DNA from: Ottelia alismoides
Lineage: Eukaryota > Streptophyta > Magnoliopsida > Alismatales > Hydrocharitaceae
DNA length: 64,000 nt
Assembly: GCA_037367405.1 (NCBI GenBank)
Contig: JAZKJV010006951.1
Span: 434,001 to 498,000, forward strand
Direction of reading: 5' to 3'
Numbering within the stretch: position 1 is the stretch's first letter; the number at the start of each line of letters is the position of its first letter. The notes under the pieces were generated by a model. It had not been told where the DNA came from and did not search any database. It was given only the letters and a program-made list of their open reading frames with translations. The translations under genes were made by a program, and so were the position numbers. Positions 33,676-45,246 of the stretch are shown piece after piece.

Positions 33676-35289
33676 GCCTTTGCTAGTCCCTAGCAAATAC
33701 TTATGCAATAAGTACAAAAAAGAACAAAGAATAAGAAGAAGAGAAAAAGAAGAAGAGAAAAAGAAGATTTGAAAAAGATAGAGTGAATAGGATTGCTTTC
33801 AGTGCAATATCTATCCTTACAAAATCAGAATTTGGAGCTTCTATTAGACCTTGATGTGAAAATGTGTGTGGAACCTGGTTGAAACTAAATTTAAAACACA
33901 ACAACCTTCGAGAGTCACAATACTTGGTTCAAATCACCTCAATATCCAGGTCAGAACTAGCCTACATCATACACAAACCCTTATGACTATGAAGCTGACT
34001 TGTACAGTGTAAGTGTTAGTGGCTCTCCCCGACTGAAATGACAAAGGAACCAACTTCTCCATAATGACAACCCAATGATTCCCCAATCCAACCCTCTGTC
34101 GTTAAGGAGCGGGGTATTCCCTTCTAAATTCATGTGGCGTCTCACTCAAGATGATGAGGGGATGAAGAGAATGGATGGTAGCCAGTGTAGCTACCTATCC
34201 TGGGATGCAAGACCAGTGTAGTCAAGTCATCCAGCTGCATGCTCACATGGTATAACTTTGATGCTCAAGCTTGCTTATTTTCTATACAACACATATACAT
34301 ACTCCGGCAGGCACTTTTATTTTTATTTTCAAGCCTGTCCTTTTTTTGAGTTTTTTCAGCATACTATTTACAGCAGCATTTACATAAGGACTTTTTCCTC
34401 TTGAGCCAGAAGATTATCCCTCTTTTGAAGCTTTATTGCAACCCACACTCTCCTGTCATTCGACTTCATTGAAACTAGACCAGGTTGGGGTGCACTTCCC
34501 TCCCTAGACGAGGACAAATGTTTCCACCCGTGTGCGTCTCAAACTGGCAAATCCAACCCCCTCACCACTCCAACTGAGTTGAGCCAAGTGAAAGGTGCAG
34601 GTGACCAAGTTAGGTCACGGTCGACAAGAATCATGCATGTGTCTCGAAAAGTCCTATTTAGTCAGTTGAGGTGACTTGAACCCAGTCCTGATTTCTCTAA
34701 GAATTAAGTCTGAATATACCTCAAGTACCTTAAACCTAGTTCCCATAAGGTTCCAGTGCAGCTAGGTGCGGTAAGGTCCAACCAAGCTCCAATTTTAGAC
34801 TTTATTGGACCGGTTCAATCATCAAGCTCACTCAAAAAGAATATGAATGATATGCACATGTTATGCACAACGAATGATGCAAATTTTTTTCACAAAGTAT
34901 TTAAAAATCAAAGAATCTTTTTACACAAAGATTTTTTGCAAATAATAAAAAAATTTGGCACGTACAACAACTATTTACACGGGCGTGCCGCTTTATTTAC
35001 AAGAATTAAGAATTTGAAGGGATTTACAAGTGTTAACCTGTTTGTTCTAGGTACATATATGTATACAATTGAGAAATAACTTTTTTATTTAATGGCTTTA
35101 TAGACATGTATTTTTTTATTATTATTATTATTTTCTATTTATATTTTTTATTATTATTATTTTATTATTTTTTATTTGAACAATTAATTTGAAAACATTT
35201 TCAAAACTATAGTACACAATAATTTTTGCAAGCAGTTACAAACATTTGAAAGCCATTTTGCAAAGATTTATCACACTATGTATATACAT

Positions 35290-35910
35290 TTTTACCATTT
35301 GCACATGGTTTTCAAATCCTTTATTTCACACAAAGAAGAAAATTTTACAAACAAAGCGATTTTACACAGGTTGAAAACATTTCATAGAAAATTTTCCAAA
35401 CGGTTCACACCATTTTTTTTCAAATCATTTTGCAAAGATATTTACCCGGATTTATTAATCAGTATATACAAAGAAAAACTACATTTTATGTACAAAATGG
35501 TTTATGCTCTTATAAGTTTTATTTGGAACTATTGCTTGTTTTCGCATGAGAGATTTTTATGTATACTCCTCAGAATTATTTGAGAATTATTTTCAAATGA
35601 TTTTTGAAGACTATAGATCAAAATATTTTTATGAACATGTATACGCATTTGAAAATCATTTTGCAAAGGTTTTCGAACAATATAGATAGATTTTTCAAAA
35701 TAATTTTTACAACCATTTTTCCAACCATTTGCAAATCATTTTTAAAACATTTTTATTTCACTCAAAGAAAATAAATTTTGCAAACAAAACTATTTACAAA
35801 GGTTGAACACTTTTTACAAATTTTTTCAAACAATTTTCAAAAGATTTCTTCACAAAGAGAACATTTTGCACAAAATGTTTTTCCTTATTTATTAATCAGT
35901 ATGGACAAAA
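35290..35910. repeat. 437-bp-spaced direct repeat in the A 3' UTR
   Basis: The order of motifs tttcacacaaagaa, ttttacaaacaaa, acaggttgaa and tttattaatcagtat at about 35330-35465 recurs as tttcactcaaagaa, ttttgcaaacaaa, aaaggttgaa and tttattaatcagtat at about 35755-35902. The last motif is at 35451 and 35888, a spacing of 437 bp. Identity is moderate. Confidence 0.65.
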
Positions 35911-36047
35911 AAGAATATGAGGAGCTCGCAATCACCTTTTATTATCGTAATAGAAATACTTTTAACATTAGTTTTAGCTCCAGGTAGTATTTTTATTTAC
36001 AATATGAGTTATGGCTTCTAGTATATACATAGTATATACGACCCCCT

Positions 36048-36118
36048 CTATACTCAGCTTGAGTTATGTCCTCATAGATCAGAGAGGAAAGAGAAGACAT
36101 AACTCATACTGAGTATAG
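36048..36118. repeat. Large hairpin in the A 3' UTR
   Basis: The outer arms ctatactcag (36048-36057) and ctgagtatag (36109-36118) are perfect. The inner arms gagttatgtcctc (36061-36073) and gaagacataactc (36093-36105) have one mismatch. Confidence 0.82.
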
Positions 36119-36191
36119 ACAAGTCTAAGGAATGAATAAATAAATAAATAAATATAGGAAAGAATGATCAAATGAGAAGTGGACCGCCCCT

Positions 36192-36222
36192 CTATACTTG
36201 GATCAAATAGTCCTAAGTATAG
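36192..36222. repeat. Hairpin with tract-like arms (A, second)
   Basis: ctatacttgga (36192-36202) pairs with tcctaagtatag (36211-36222) with one mismatch. It is preceded on the plus strand by cccc, so the minus strand reads CTATACTTAGGA...AAGTATAGAGGGG. Confidence 0.78.
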
Positions 36223-36288
36223 CAGACTGTACACAAAGCAGGAGGGTCAAGGGTGGGGATAAACATATCGTACTCAGATTGGCTCCCC

Positions 36289-36320
36289 CTATACTTAGGA
36301 TAAGATATTCCTAAGTATAG
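36289..36320. repeat. Perfect hairpin with tract-like arms (A, third)
   Basis: A 12-bp perfect stem is formed by ctatacttagga (36289-36300) and tcctaagtatag (36309-36320), with an 8-base loop. On the minus strand it continues as aagtataggggg. A further single arm ctatacttaggg is at 36381. Confidence 0.85.
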
Positions 36321-36599
36321 ACAAGAAGAGGAGACAATGGAGAGGATCAAAGAATAGAGAAACTCCGGGTGCACACCTCCCTATACTTAGGGAAAAGATA
36401 AGACTGTCAATAAGGGGCGACACCCCCTCTATTTTTTATTTATTTTTTGGTAGAAAAAGAAGATAGAAAAGGATAAGAAGAAAAGAAGAAAATAAGAGAA
36501 GAAGAAATCAAATGAATAGTTTTTGAGGTGCGACGTCTGAATCCTCTGATATTGATAATGTGGTGGATATCTCATCAAAGCATAGAAGATGGATGGAGT

Positions 36600-37078
36600 C
36601 GACAATGGCTAAGAATGTATCAGGCTCGAGGTAAGGCTTCAGGAGTTGACCGTTGACGAGGAATGGTTGTGCGTCAGGAGACAATTTTGATATGGAAATA
36701 CTTCCATTGTCTTACTTCACAAACTCGGAATGGCCCTGTCCACTTACTCTTTAACTTGCCCGGGAAGATCTGTAACTTTGCATCAAATAACCACAACTTC
36801 TGTCCAGTTTCAAAGGTCTTTCGTCTGATGTGCCGGTCATGCTAGCGTTTCACCTTTTCCTTGTACATCAATGTGTTATCGTATGCATAGTCTCGGAACT
36901 CCAAGAGTCTGTTCAGATCATCTTTTCTTTTCTGACCACTTTTCCGTGAGTCCAAATTGCACATGTTATTTTCCCATAAAGACTTGTGAATTAATTCGAT
37001 GGGCAGATGGCACAGTTTCCCATATATAGGATGATAGGGAGACATGCCCATGAGAGACTTGTAGGCGGTTCTGTAATC
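36600..37078 (-). pseudogene. pol: Element A integrase C-terminal part
   Basis: The frame 36842-37051 reads MGMSPYHPIYGKLCHLPIELIH then KSLWENN and YAYDNTLMYKEKVKR, matching the end of the integrase core in element B. A stop follows at the position where B also has one (after KR). The sequence 36650-36840 in other frames gives GQKLWLFDAKLQIFPGKLKSKW, the C-terminal beta domain. Confidence 0.85.
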
Positions 37079-37540
37079 CTACAGGACTGAGTCCAAGAGT
37101 TGAGACCAGTTCTTTCTGTCTGGCCTCATAAGTTTCTGAAGGATCGTCTTGATTTCTCTGTTCGACAATTTGTCCATGCCACTAATCTGAGGATGATAAG
37201 GGGATGCCACACGATGGTCGATGTCGTACTCCTTCGTTAATTTTTCGACCTCTTTGTTAATGAAATGGCTACCCCCATCTGATATGAGAATCTTCGGAAT
37301 TCCGAACCGCGCAATGATGTTATCTCTCAAGTATCGGCACAATGTCCGGCTGTCGGTGGCTCGAGCGGGAATAGCTTCAACCCAACGACTCATGTAATCT
37401 ATGGCAAGAAGGATGTGCTCAAAACCCTGACTGTTAGGGAAAGGTCCCATGAAATCAATGCCCCATGCATCAAAAACATCTGCTATCTGAATGATCTTCA
37501 GAGGCATCGAATCTTTTGCAGTGAGTGTACCCTTCAATCT
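37079..37540 (-). pseudogene. pol: Element A integrase core
   Basis: A 152-codon frame with [13 protein letters not shown] (first catalytic Asp), [29 protein letters not shown] (second Asp) and SPYHPQISGMDKLSNREIKTIL. In relatives, including element B (AEVSNRE), the residue two before the Ser-Asn pair is the catalytic Glu; here it is Lys. The enzyme would be inactive even without the stops on either side. Confidence 0.88.
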
Positions 37541-37905
37541 CTAACAGTCAATGCATTGTTTGACAAATACTGTCGCATCCTTGAATAGTATGGGCCACCA
37601 AAAGCCACACTAAAGTACTTTAGTTGTCGTACGGTCTCCATAGTGATGTCAACTAGATTCGAGCGAGTGACAGTGCTAGAGGATGCTCAAATGCTCCTCC
37701 TGAGGTATGCACCTATGCCAAATGCAATCCGCTCCTTCCCTGAATAAGAGAGGATATTCCCAGTGATAAAAATGATTGGTCGACATGAATTTATTCTTCT
37801 GACGTTTCGTCCAATCCGACGGTATTACCCCTGAGGCGAGGTAATTGACTATATCAGCATACCAAGGGAGGGAATCCACTGCTAAAATTGACTCATCTGG
37901 AAAGG
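37541..37905 (-). pseudogene. pol: Element A integrase zinc region, broken
   Basis: The frame 37676-37879 reads MDSLPWYADIVNYLASGVIPSDW and ending IPQEEHLSIL, equal to the start of the integrase in B ([12 protein letters not shown] and LQEEHRSIL). Below it the zinc residues are spread over two frames with several stops. Confidence 0.8.
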
Positions 37906-38253
37906 TTTATGTGATAGGTGCATTGTTCAGTGGAGTCTCTTGCTGCTCAATTCTGGAGAGAAGGTCTGCTACCACATTCTGAACTCCAGGCTTGTCCTTG
38001 ATTTCCAAATCAAATTCTTGGAGAAGAAGGATCCACCTAATCAATCTTGGCTTGGCATCCTTCTTCTGTTGTAGGTATCGGATAACAGAGTGGTCTGTAA
38101 AAATGGTAACTTTTGACCCAAGAAAATAGGATCTGAACTTTTCCAGGGTGAAAACTATAGCCAACAACTCTTTTTTGTCACAGTGTAATTTCTTTGCGCC
38201 TCATCTAATGTTTTGCTGGTGTAGTGAATGGCATAGGGCGCTTTTTCTTTTCT
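37906..38253 (-). pseudogene. pol: Element A RNase H, C-terminal part
   Basis: The frame 37907-38167 contains [25 protein letters not shown] (third acidic residue intact), [21 protein letters not shown] and [11 protein letters not shown] frameshift at about 38165-38255 separates it from the start of the domain. Confidence 0.86.
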
Positions 38254-38676
38254 CTATCCCAGAACATCCCTGACTGCAAAGTCAGACGCATCAGTCATGA
38301 TCTCAAAAGGGAGAGACCAATTCGACGGTTGTAGGACTGGAGCTTGAGTGATAAGCGCCTTCAGTTGATTGAAAGCAAGGAGAACTTGGTGATCGACATT
38401 GAACTCAATTTCCTTGCATAAAAGCTCTGTTAAAGGTTGGGTGATGCGGCTAAAATCCTTGATGAATCTTCTGTAAAATCCCACATGCCCCAGGAATGAC
38501 CTTAAATTTTTGACTGACTGAGGTGGCTCTAGATTGGCAATAACGTCCACCTTTGCTGGGTCGACTTCCATGCCACGTTTGGAAACGACATGACCCAGCA
38601 CAATTCCTTCGGTGACCCTGAAGTGGCTCTTTTCCCATGAAAGCACTAAATTGACTTCACGACATTTCTGAAGCAC
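38254..38676 (-). pseudogene. pol: Element A RT thumb and start of RNase H
   Basis: This 140-codon frame has CREVNLVLSWEKSHFRVTEG, VLGHVVSKRGMEVDPAKVDV, HVGFYRRFIKDFSRITQPL and then SNWSLPFEIMTDASDF, the first RNase H Asp. It follows the previous RT frame in register after a single TAA (38674-38676 region), where B has a sense codon. Confidence 0.88.
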
Positions 38677-39660
38677 TTAATCTAGGTGCACAAGACAAGA
38701 ATCAAAACTATCACCATAGACGGAGAAGTCGTCCACGAATATATCGAGAAAACTGCCTACCATCTCGGCGAACACTGCTAGTATGCATTTCTGGAATGTC
38801 GCAGGTGCGTTGCACAATCCAAAGGGCATTCTCCTGAAAGCGTAGGTATCGAACGGGCAAGCAAAGGTAGTCTTCTCTTGATCTTCAGGAGTGATTGACA
38901 CCTGGTTGTACCCGGAGTACCCATCCAAAAAGCAGAAGCTCCTTGCCGGCCACGAATATCTCGAGAAAACTGCCTACCATCTCGGAGAACACTGCTAGTA
39001 TGCATTTCTGGAATGTCGCAGGTGCGTTGCACAATCCAAAGGGCATTCTCCTGAAAGCGTAGGTGTCGAACGGGCAAGCAAAGGTAGTCTTCTCTTGATC
39101 TTCAGGAGTGATTGACACCTGGTTGTACCCGGAGTACCCATCCAAAAAGCAGAAGAACTCCTTGCCGGCTAGTCTTTCCAAGACCTGATCAATGAATGAC
39201 AAGGGAAAGTGCTCCTTCTTAGTTGTTGCATTAAGACAGCGGTAGTCAGCACACACCCGTCAGGATGTTGGTACCCGAGTGGATATTTCCTCTCCTTTTT
39301 CATTGGTAACCATGGTAAGCCCTGATTTCTTTGGAACTACTTGCAGTGGGCTTACCCATTTTTATTCAGAGATGGGATAGATGAAGCCTGCATCACACCA
39401 TTTCGTGATCTCTTTCATGACGACATCTCGGAGATTTGGATTCAGCCTTCTTTGGAATTCACAGGACGGCTTGGCATCTTCTTCCAGATAAATGTGGTGT
39501 GAACACAAAGCTGGATTTATCCCTCAGAGATATGATACGCACTAATCAAGTGCCTTGCAGTTCTTTTCTAGAACCTCGAGAAGTCGAGATTCCTGATCCG
39601 GGTTTAGCCTGCTGCTGATGATGACTGGATACATGTGTTCTTCACCCGCAAGGACGACAT
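38677..39660 (-). pseudogene. pol: Element A reverse transcriptase with internal duplication
   Basis: The frame 38677-38928 contains the FLDGYSGYNQV block, FGLCNAPATFQ and IFVDDFSVYG (catalytic DD intact). The frame 38885-39256 repeats most of this and begins CADYRCLNATTKKEHFPLSFIDQVLERLAG. The overlap exists because 217 bp are duplicated in tandem (38733-39168). The N-terminal RT (39257-39660) is read only across frames, with stops. Confidence 0.87.
38733..39168. repeat. 217-bp tandem duplication inside RT of A
   Basis: 38733-38949 is repeated at 38950-39168 with about three substitutions and a two-base indel (agaagctcc against agaagaactcc). The junction lies at gccggccacgaat. The near identity means it is much younger than the element's other lesions. 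Confidence 0.93.
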
Positions 39661-39663
39661 ACT

Positions 39664-40200
39664 TCAGACCTGCAGAAGTAGCTTGAGTTCTGGTCCTGAT
39701 CTGTCCAACTTGTCGGTCACTTCAGACACTATGTCAATGGTTACTTTATTGATGGAGCTACCATCCCCAGTATTCTGTTGAGATCCTGATGATGTGCCAA
39801 ATGATTCTGTACTTCGCTCATTATGTTCGGGTTGGAGTGAGTTCTCGAAATCACATAGTTGCACCAACATTTGAGAGTCTGTCTCCCAAAAATCATAGGA
39901 GCATAGGTCAATTGTGCCTTCCAAGTCCTCCTCGAGAGTAAGGATTTCTCGGGACCATGAATCATTCAATGAAAGTGATGAGTCTCTAATTTCTGCAATA
40001 TTGTTATAGTCTGCTTCTGATACTGCATGGCTCTCGTCAGTCGTGGCGTGCAGCTCTCCAATCATGTCTATAGTGATCTGCTTGCTGTCTGAGCGGGAAG
40101 TGATCATGCCAGACCCGTAATAGACCACAACGTCTGTGGTACGCAAGAATGGTCGGCCAAGGATGATAGGGGTCTGAAGTAATGGTGCGGGTGAGTCCAT
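39664..40200 (-). pseudogene. pol: Element A end of protease and acidic linker
   Basis: A 178-codon frame opens with SPAPLLQTPIILGRPFLRT, the last strands of the retropepsin. It then turns into a low-complexity acidic linker rich in Asp, Glu and Ser with no known fold, like the linkers in B and H. Confidence 0.82.
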
Positions 40201-40540
40201 ATCAAGGACTACAAAATCAACCTAGAATTGCATTTCCCGCACCTTAACTACATCGTCTTCCAACAGACCTCTGGGTCGCTTGATGGATCGGTCAGCGAAC
40301 TGAAGGATCATTCGTGTCTGCTTGAACGGACCCAGCCCAAATTATTGTGTTATTGACGATGGCAAAAGGTTTATGGAAGACCCGCTGTCAAGGAGAGTGC
40401 ACTCGAAGACCTGATCGAAAATCTCACAACTGATAAGAGGTGCTCCATTGTCCTGCTTTTTCTGTGGGATGTTGCCGATGGTTGCGATAGTGACCATGGT
40501 GAGAACGTGCTTCTCATCCTGATTGTGTCGGTTCATGCGT
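40201..40540 (-). pseudogene. pol: Element A protease, N-terminal part
   Basis: The frame 40342-40536 reads ISCEIFDQVFECTLLDSGSSINLLP, with the aspartic protease triplet DSG intact. A stop (40342-40344) is followed by FGLGPFKQTRMILQFADRSIKR in frame, then one more stop near 40222. This is the only one of the four protease copies in the window that keeps DSG. Confidence 0.86.
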
Positions 40541-43099
40541 GTTGGTCAACGCTTGCTTGTACATGCCTCTTTCAAACATTTCTTCACAAATGGCATATAT
40601 TCCACGTCCTTCAGTAAGGGAACCTCAACGGTTAAGTTATCTATTATTTCCACAACTCTAGGATCAGACAATGTACTTTTTCTTTTTACAATTTTTTTGG
40701 ATTTTTCTATTGCATTACGAAAAGGAATATTTACATCACTGATAGGCAGAGTAGAGTTCTTATTTGCATCACAACTATCGCCCACAAATCGTTGTACATC
40801 TGGACTACAAAAAGGAGTACACGCTGGGTCTCGAGATAATGGTGCTGATGGGCGAGCAAAAAGTAGGGCGTCTACTTCGTCGGCTGGCGAGGGATCGACT
40901 GCGACTGGCTGCTCCTCCGAGGCTAGCGCGGCTTTGCTTCGGCTGCAAAATTCTTTTTGTTCTTTTTGGTTTTGCAGATTTTTTTGTGGTTTTTGCTGAT
41001 GATGCTGGTGTTGCATGACGACTGGAATGGCTCCTCCTTCTTATTCTTCCTCACCCGCCCCTATAGCTGGCACGACTGATGTAGAAGATGACGATTCACC
41101 TAGTCCTTTATTCTCCCCATTCTTGCTAGTAGGCGGAGGCAAGGTCCTACCGCTCCTGAGAGTGACAGCATTAGAACAAACAATATTATTATTTTATGAC
41201 TCTGCAGACATAGACAGGACATCACATTCTACCTGCTCTTTCTTTTTAAAGCTATTAGGGTTGGCCTTGACCTGAGTTGGGATAGTGGTCTTGGTCATTG
41301 TCAGATCACCGAGCCTCTTGGTCATATATGCTAGCCCTTTGATGAGTTGGGCCAAGCAATCCATGGTCGGGTTCACAGGATTCGCCTCAGTAGATTTAGC
41401 GTGCATACCACGTTGTTGCTGCATGTGTTGGTGCTGAGACTGTTGTTGGTGATGTTGGGGTGGTGCAGGAAACTGAAACTGGTGGTCAGAGGAAGGGGGA
41501 TACTGTGGGTATTGCTGAGGTGGAGCGGCCGCATACTGATGGGGCTGTGGCTGGAAATACTGCAGCTGCTGATAATACTGATTCTGCCTCCATTAATTTG
41601 CATATGAGGGAAGCTATTGATATTGTGGCGGTGGCTGTGAGGACTGCCCAAATCGACCACTCTAAGGTTGGTGGTATTGCCGGTTTGAAGGTAGCTGACC
41701 CTGAGGTTGTCCCATGGGACGGATCGGCTGTGCTTCATTGCTCCAAACCCCGTTGACTTCTTGAATCAGGAGTGGTGGTGAGAAGACTGGATCTGATCCT
41801 ATTACAAAATCTGGTTGGTACACAACCATCTGCTGCTGCGGTTGGCCTTGGTCGGGTGCCTGCACGTAGTACACGTGCTAGACTGTCGGTGGTTGCTGGC
41901 TCGACTGAGGTTGATGTGGAGGTAGTGGATAATTCTTCTTCTCAGCTGAAGCTTCTGATGGTGCTGCCGACTGGACAGAGTTGATGGTGCACACTAGCAG
42001 TTCCAAGTGCTTGGTGATCTGATCTAACTTGTCAAGGTTTTGAGTCCTCTTCTCGATCACAGCAAGCTTTTCTATGTCCTGTGATCGTTTCTTGATGATA
42101 TCAAACCTCAAGAGATGGCCCTCAATGATGCTGAGGTTGGAGCTCTCATCTCTCTCCGCCTCGCGGGAAGCTGCCATGTGTACTTGTTTTTGGAGGATAT
42201 GGGGCTGCTTTTGGTATGCTTCTGATGAAGAGAGGGTGGCCTCTCCTTCGACCATTTGTTCGAGTATCTGCCAAACTACATCTTCATCCTTATTGAAATG
42301 TGAGCCCCCACATGCTGCATCAACGAGCCTTTGGCTTTCGATATTCAGGCCCCCAAAGAAATGTTGGACTAGGCAGAACTTCAGAATCTCGTGATGAGGG
42401 AATTTCTCCTACAGATATGTAAACCTTTCCCACGCTTCATGGATAGATTCATGGGCTCCCTGGGAGAAGTTGCTGATTTGTTCTCGCATATGGTTGAGCC
42501 GACCGAGAGGGTAAAACTTGTGCAGGAAAGATGACTTCAATTCCTCCCAGGTTGTTACAACCTTCCCCGGATGGTTGACCCAATAAAGGGCCTTGTCTTT
42601 TAGGTTGAAGGGGAATGCCATCATTTTGACAATGTCCATAGGAACATTAGGGTAGTGAGTAGCACGACAGATGCGTGAGAACTGCTGCAGGTGTATGTAT
42701 GGATCTTCACTGGTGTTTCCATGGAAATATGGAAGAAGAGCGAGGAATTGGGGCTTCAGCTAAGTGAGCATTCACCGGTGGAATGAGGATCCACTCGATC
42801 ATCTGGTTGTCTCCAGGATTATAGGTCTCCTTCAGTATAGGTTTGGGTCTCCCATTTTCTGGCTCTTCCTCGTCATCATGAGGATTACCACCTCCTCGTC
42901 GTCCCCCTCCTCCATCGGGTATGTTCATTACAACATTCAACATCTCCTGGAAGACAGTTTGTGCTAGGGCCTGCTCTGTCAGCTGTTGTTGGATAGCTTG
43001 AATGGATGCCAACAGTTGTGCATTAACCTGATTCTGATCAGGCATCTGTCGTTCTGGTTGGGGTGGCTGATGACCCTTGCCCTTTCCTTGAGGAGCCAT
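40541..43099 (-). pseudogene. gag: Element A gag
   Basis: The start at 43099 (MAPQGKGKGHQPPQPER) is the first Met of the 130-codon frame 42707-43099. After a frameshift at about 42760 it continues in 42409-42639 (PFNLKDKALYWV, WEELKSSFLHKFYP, EQISNFSQGAHESIHEAWERF), the retrotransposon gag core. Then come 41878-42255 (a stretch with many charged residues), a Gln/Pro-rich region, 41194-41424, an LRSGR block near 41135, and 40546-41016 (basic KKIVKRKS spacer, VEVPLLKDVEYMPF helix) leading to protease. Stops divide it into at least six frames. Confidence 0.85.
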
Positions 43100-45228
43100 G
43101 TCAGGGTCTGAGTCTAATGAAAGGAATTCCGGATTAGTCTCCAGGGCTTGGTCGATCTTCTATCTGCAAAATGAGAGAATCCTAATCAGACCACTTACAG
43201 TCTTATTCAGGTGTCATGATGGGTCTGGGATCAAGGTCAATCCCAAAATGTTATGAATGGAAAAATATATGGACTGTGATCGATTTCCATTCACAACGGC
43301 GAGAGTGGGACAAAAGTGATCCTGGTTTATTGGGTGGTCAAAAGAAAGGTAGAAGATGAGGAGTCTAGAGATCGATCTGCAAAGTCCGGGTCGGGTTCTC
43401 AGGAATCTCCTCGAATTTATTAGCGAAGTTGAGTCTATGGAATCAATGGGGTGTCGGCGGGATCCCGATAGAAACCATCCATAGATTGACTTCGTGAAGC
43501 ACAAGGAGGATTGTATTTTGGAGGAAGGATACGATTGTCAACGAGGAATGAAAAGGAGTGCAAAACAGTAGAAAGGCTCGACTGAGCGGGGGTCAAAGGA
43601 GACTGATACAACACAACTTGCGCAAAGGCGCGGGACTTGATCTTTGAACCTTAATCTAGATCCATACAAACACAATACAAAATTGGGTTCACCAACTCAT
43701 GGCATGTGGAGCCGTGAAGGTTCGGCTATTTATTATCTTTTCAGTTTTAGAGTTGTTATTTCAAGCATATCTTATAACAAGTCCTTAGCACGCTACCCCT
43801 ATAGGAGAGAGAGTACCGCCAGAAAAGTATCATGTACGTGTCCTCCTATTTTGTAACCTGTAGTCTGTACTTTTTGAGGTCCCCGTAACCCTTCTTGGAT
43901 CACTACTCAAGCAAAGAAATAGAGAGAGGAAGCCGATAGTGGAAACCAATACTTCGGTTCTCGCTCGAAACGGAATCACCCGTGAGCGTGCAAGAACCTA
44001 CTCGAACGCAAACCGATGAGACATACACCCCCGTGAAGGCGTGGCCTATGCTTAGTACTTCAGACCATGTCGATGTTCCATACAAGGCGGGAACACCATC
44101 GTTGAGAAGACCCTACTCGATCACGTATGATAGAAGCGCCAATACTTCAGAAATCCAGGCGATACACAAGGCAGTTCCAGACTGGGATTTGGGTTCTATT
44201 CCTTATGAGACGTGCCTCGCTCATGGGAATGGGGTTTTGGTCCCCCTCCGAAGGTACCTGAAGACAATGAGGACTTTATGAACCCGGTACAATGATAGTC
44301 CATTACAAATTTTAATTAAGGTCAAAGTTTATTTAACAGTCCCCTTGTTTTAGTTTTTTTTTGGGTTTTCACATTTTTTGAGTCTGTTTTCATACCAGGG
44401 CCTAACGTTTTTGTAGATTCTCATTTATGTCCTAGGTGCTCAAAGTCAGAGGGAGATAGCGGAAAAGCCATGCAAGTTGGTTTAATGATGGAGATCTCAC
44501 CATTGAACCGAATGATGCATGTTGAGTTAGAGGACTTACAGTGGATCCCAGCTCTCTCCATGCGGTATGCAAGACAGAATTTTTAAACCTAACTACATGA
44601 CGGTGTGCAAGCGACAAAATCACCCTAAACATTAGATGCTATTAATCGTGAAGAACCAATTAAGTTTGTCTAAATCCACATGTAAGAGACTATAGGAACA
44701 TGCATTCTTATTAATGTGTGGACCTAGCTACCGAGTCAAGCAACCTAGGTCTAGGGGCTCCATGCACACAAAACTAAATAAAGAAAAGGCAGAAAGCTCA
44801 AAACTGCGGGAAACAAAGAAAAGAAAGCGGGCAAACATGAAAAAACCGCGACGAGGCCCCCAGGTGAACAGACACCCGGGCACTAGACCTCGTTGTGAAG
44901 AGTAGAGTCCAAGTTATTACATGCCAAAATTGTCTCTCTCTCATAAAATTACATTTTTTTAACTAGCTAAGCCTTCTTCTTGCTTCCTTGGTGATTGCTC
45001 CAGTTGGTCAAACAAGCGTTACCCTCCTTCATGCATGGCTGCACCGATCTCCTAGAAGACCATCCTGGCATGGCGGACCCTCGCATCAAAGTTGCAATAA
45101 AAAGGGGTATTAGCACAAATAATATCAGAATATAAGGCAATGAATATTTACAAGCAATTCATGAAGATTAGCAAAAGATCATGCAATTATTTACAACATG
45201 ACAAACTAAAGTAAGCTACGCTCATTAT
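43100..45228 (-). other. Element A leader
   Basis: This 2.1-kb leader lies between the primer site and the gag start. It has no credible coding frame. The part 44430-45228 matches the leader of D, and the same sequence is found reversed in the B region (49626-50900). On the minus strand it carries the motif cactgtaagt near 44535, which resembles a splice donor; whether it is used is not known. Confidence 0.7.
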
Positions 45229-45246
45229 TCCCCAACAACGACGCCA
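45229..45246 (-). other. Element A primer binding site (tRNA-Asp type)
   Basis: The minus strand reads TGGCGTCGTTGTTGGGGA, separated from the LTR end TTATCA by GA. It fits plant tRNA-Asp apart from C-to-T changes. Confidence 0.92.

Larger units (their letters stand above)
33676..36600 (-). other. Element A 3' UTR
   Basis: About 2.9 kb without a credible gene. From 33900 to 34260 it matches the 3' UTR of element F (59650-59960) in blocks such as ctacactggt, gataggtagctacact and accatccattctctt. The part 34850-35990 is made of degenerate caaa/ttttgcaaa motifs and contains a 437-bp direct repeat. The part 36040-36400 holds the tract-like hairpins. Confidence 0.65.

Noticed and set aside
34756..35583. 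Frames of 101-107 codons in the A 3' UTR, considered as an env-like ORF
   Set aside because: They are on the strand opposite to the element and consist of Phe/Lys/His-rich translations of the caaa repeats, without a signal peptide or transmembrane pattern.
43982..44281. 99-codon plus-strand frame in the leader of A
   Set aside because: Antisense to the element, no known domain, not present in D or B.
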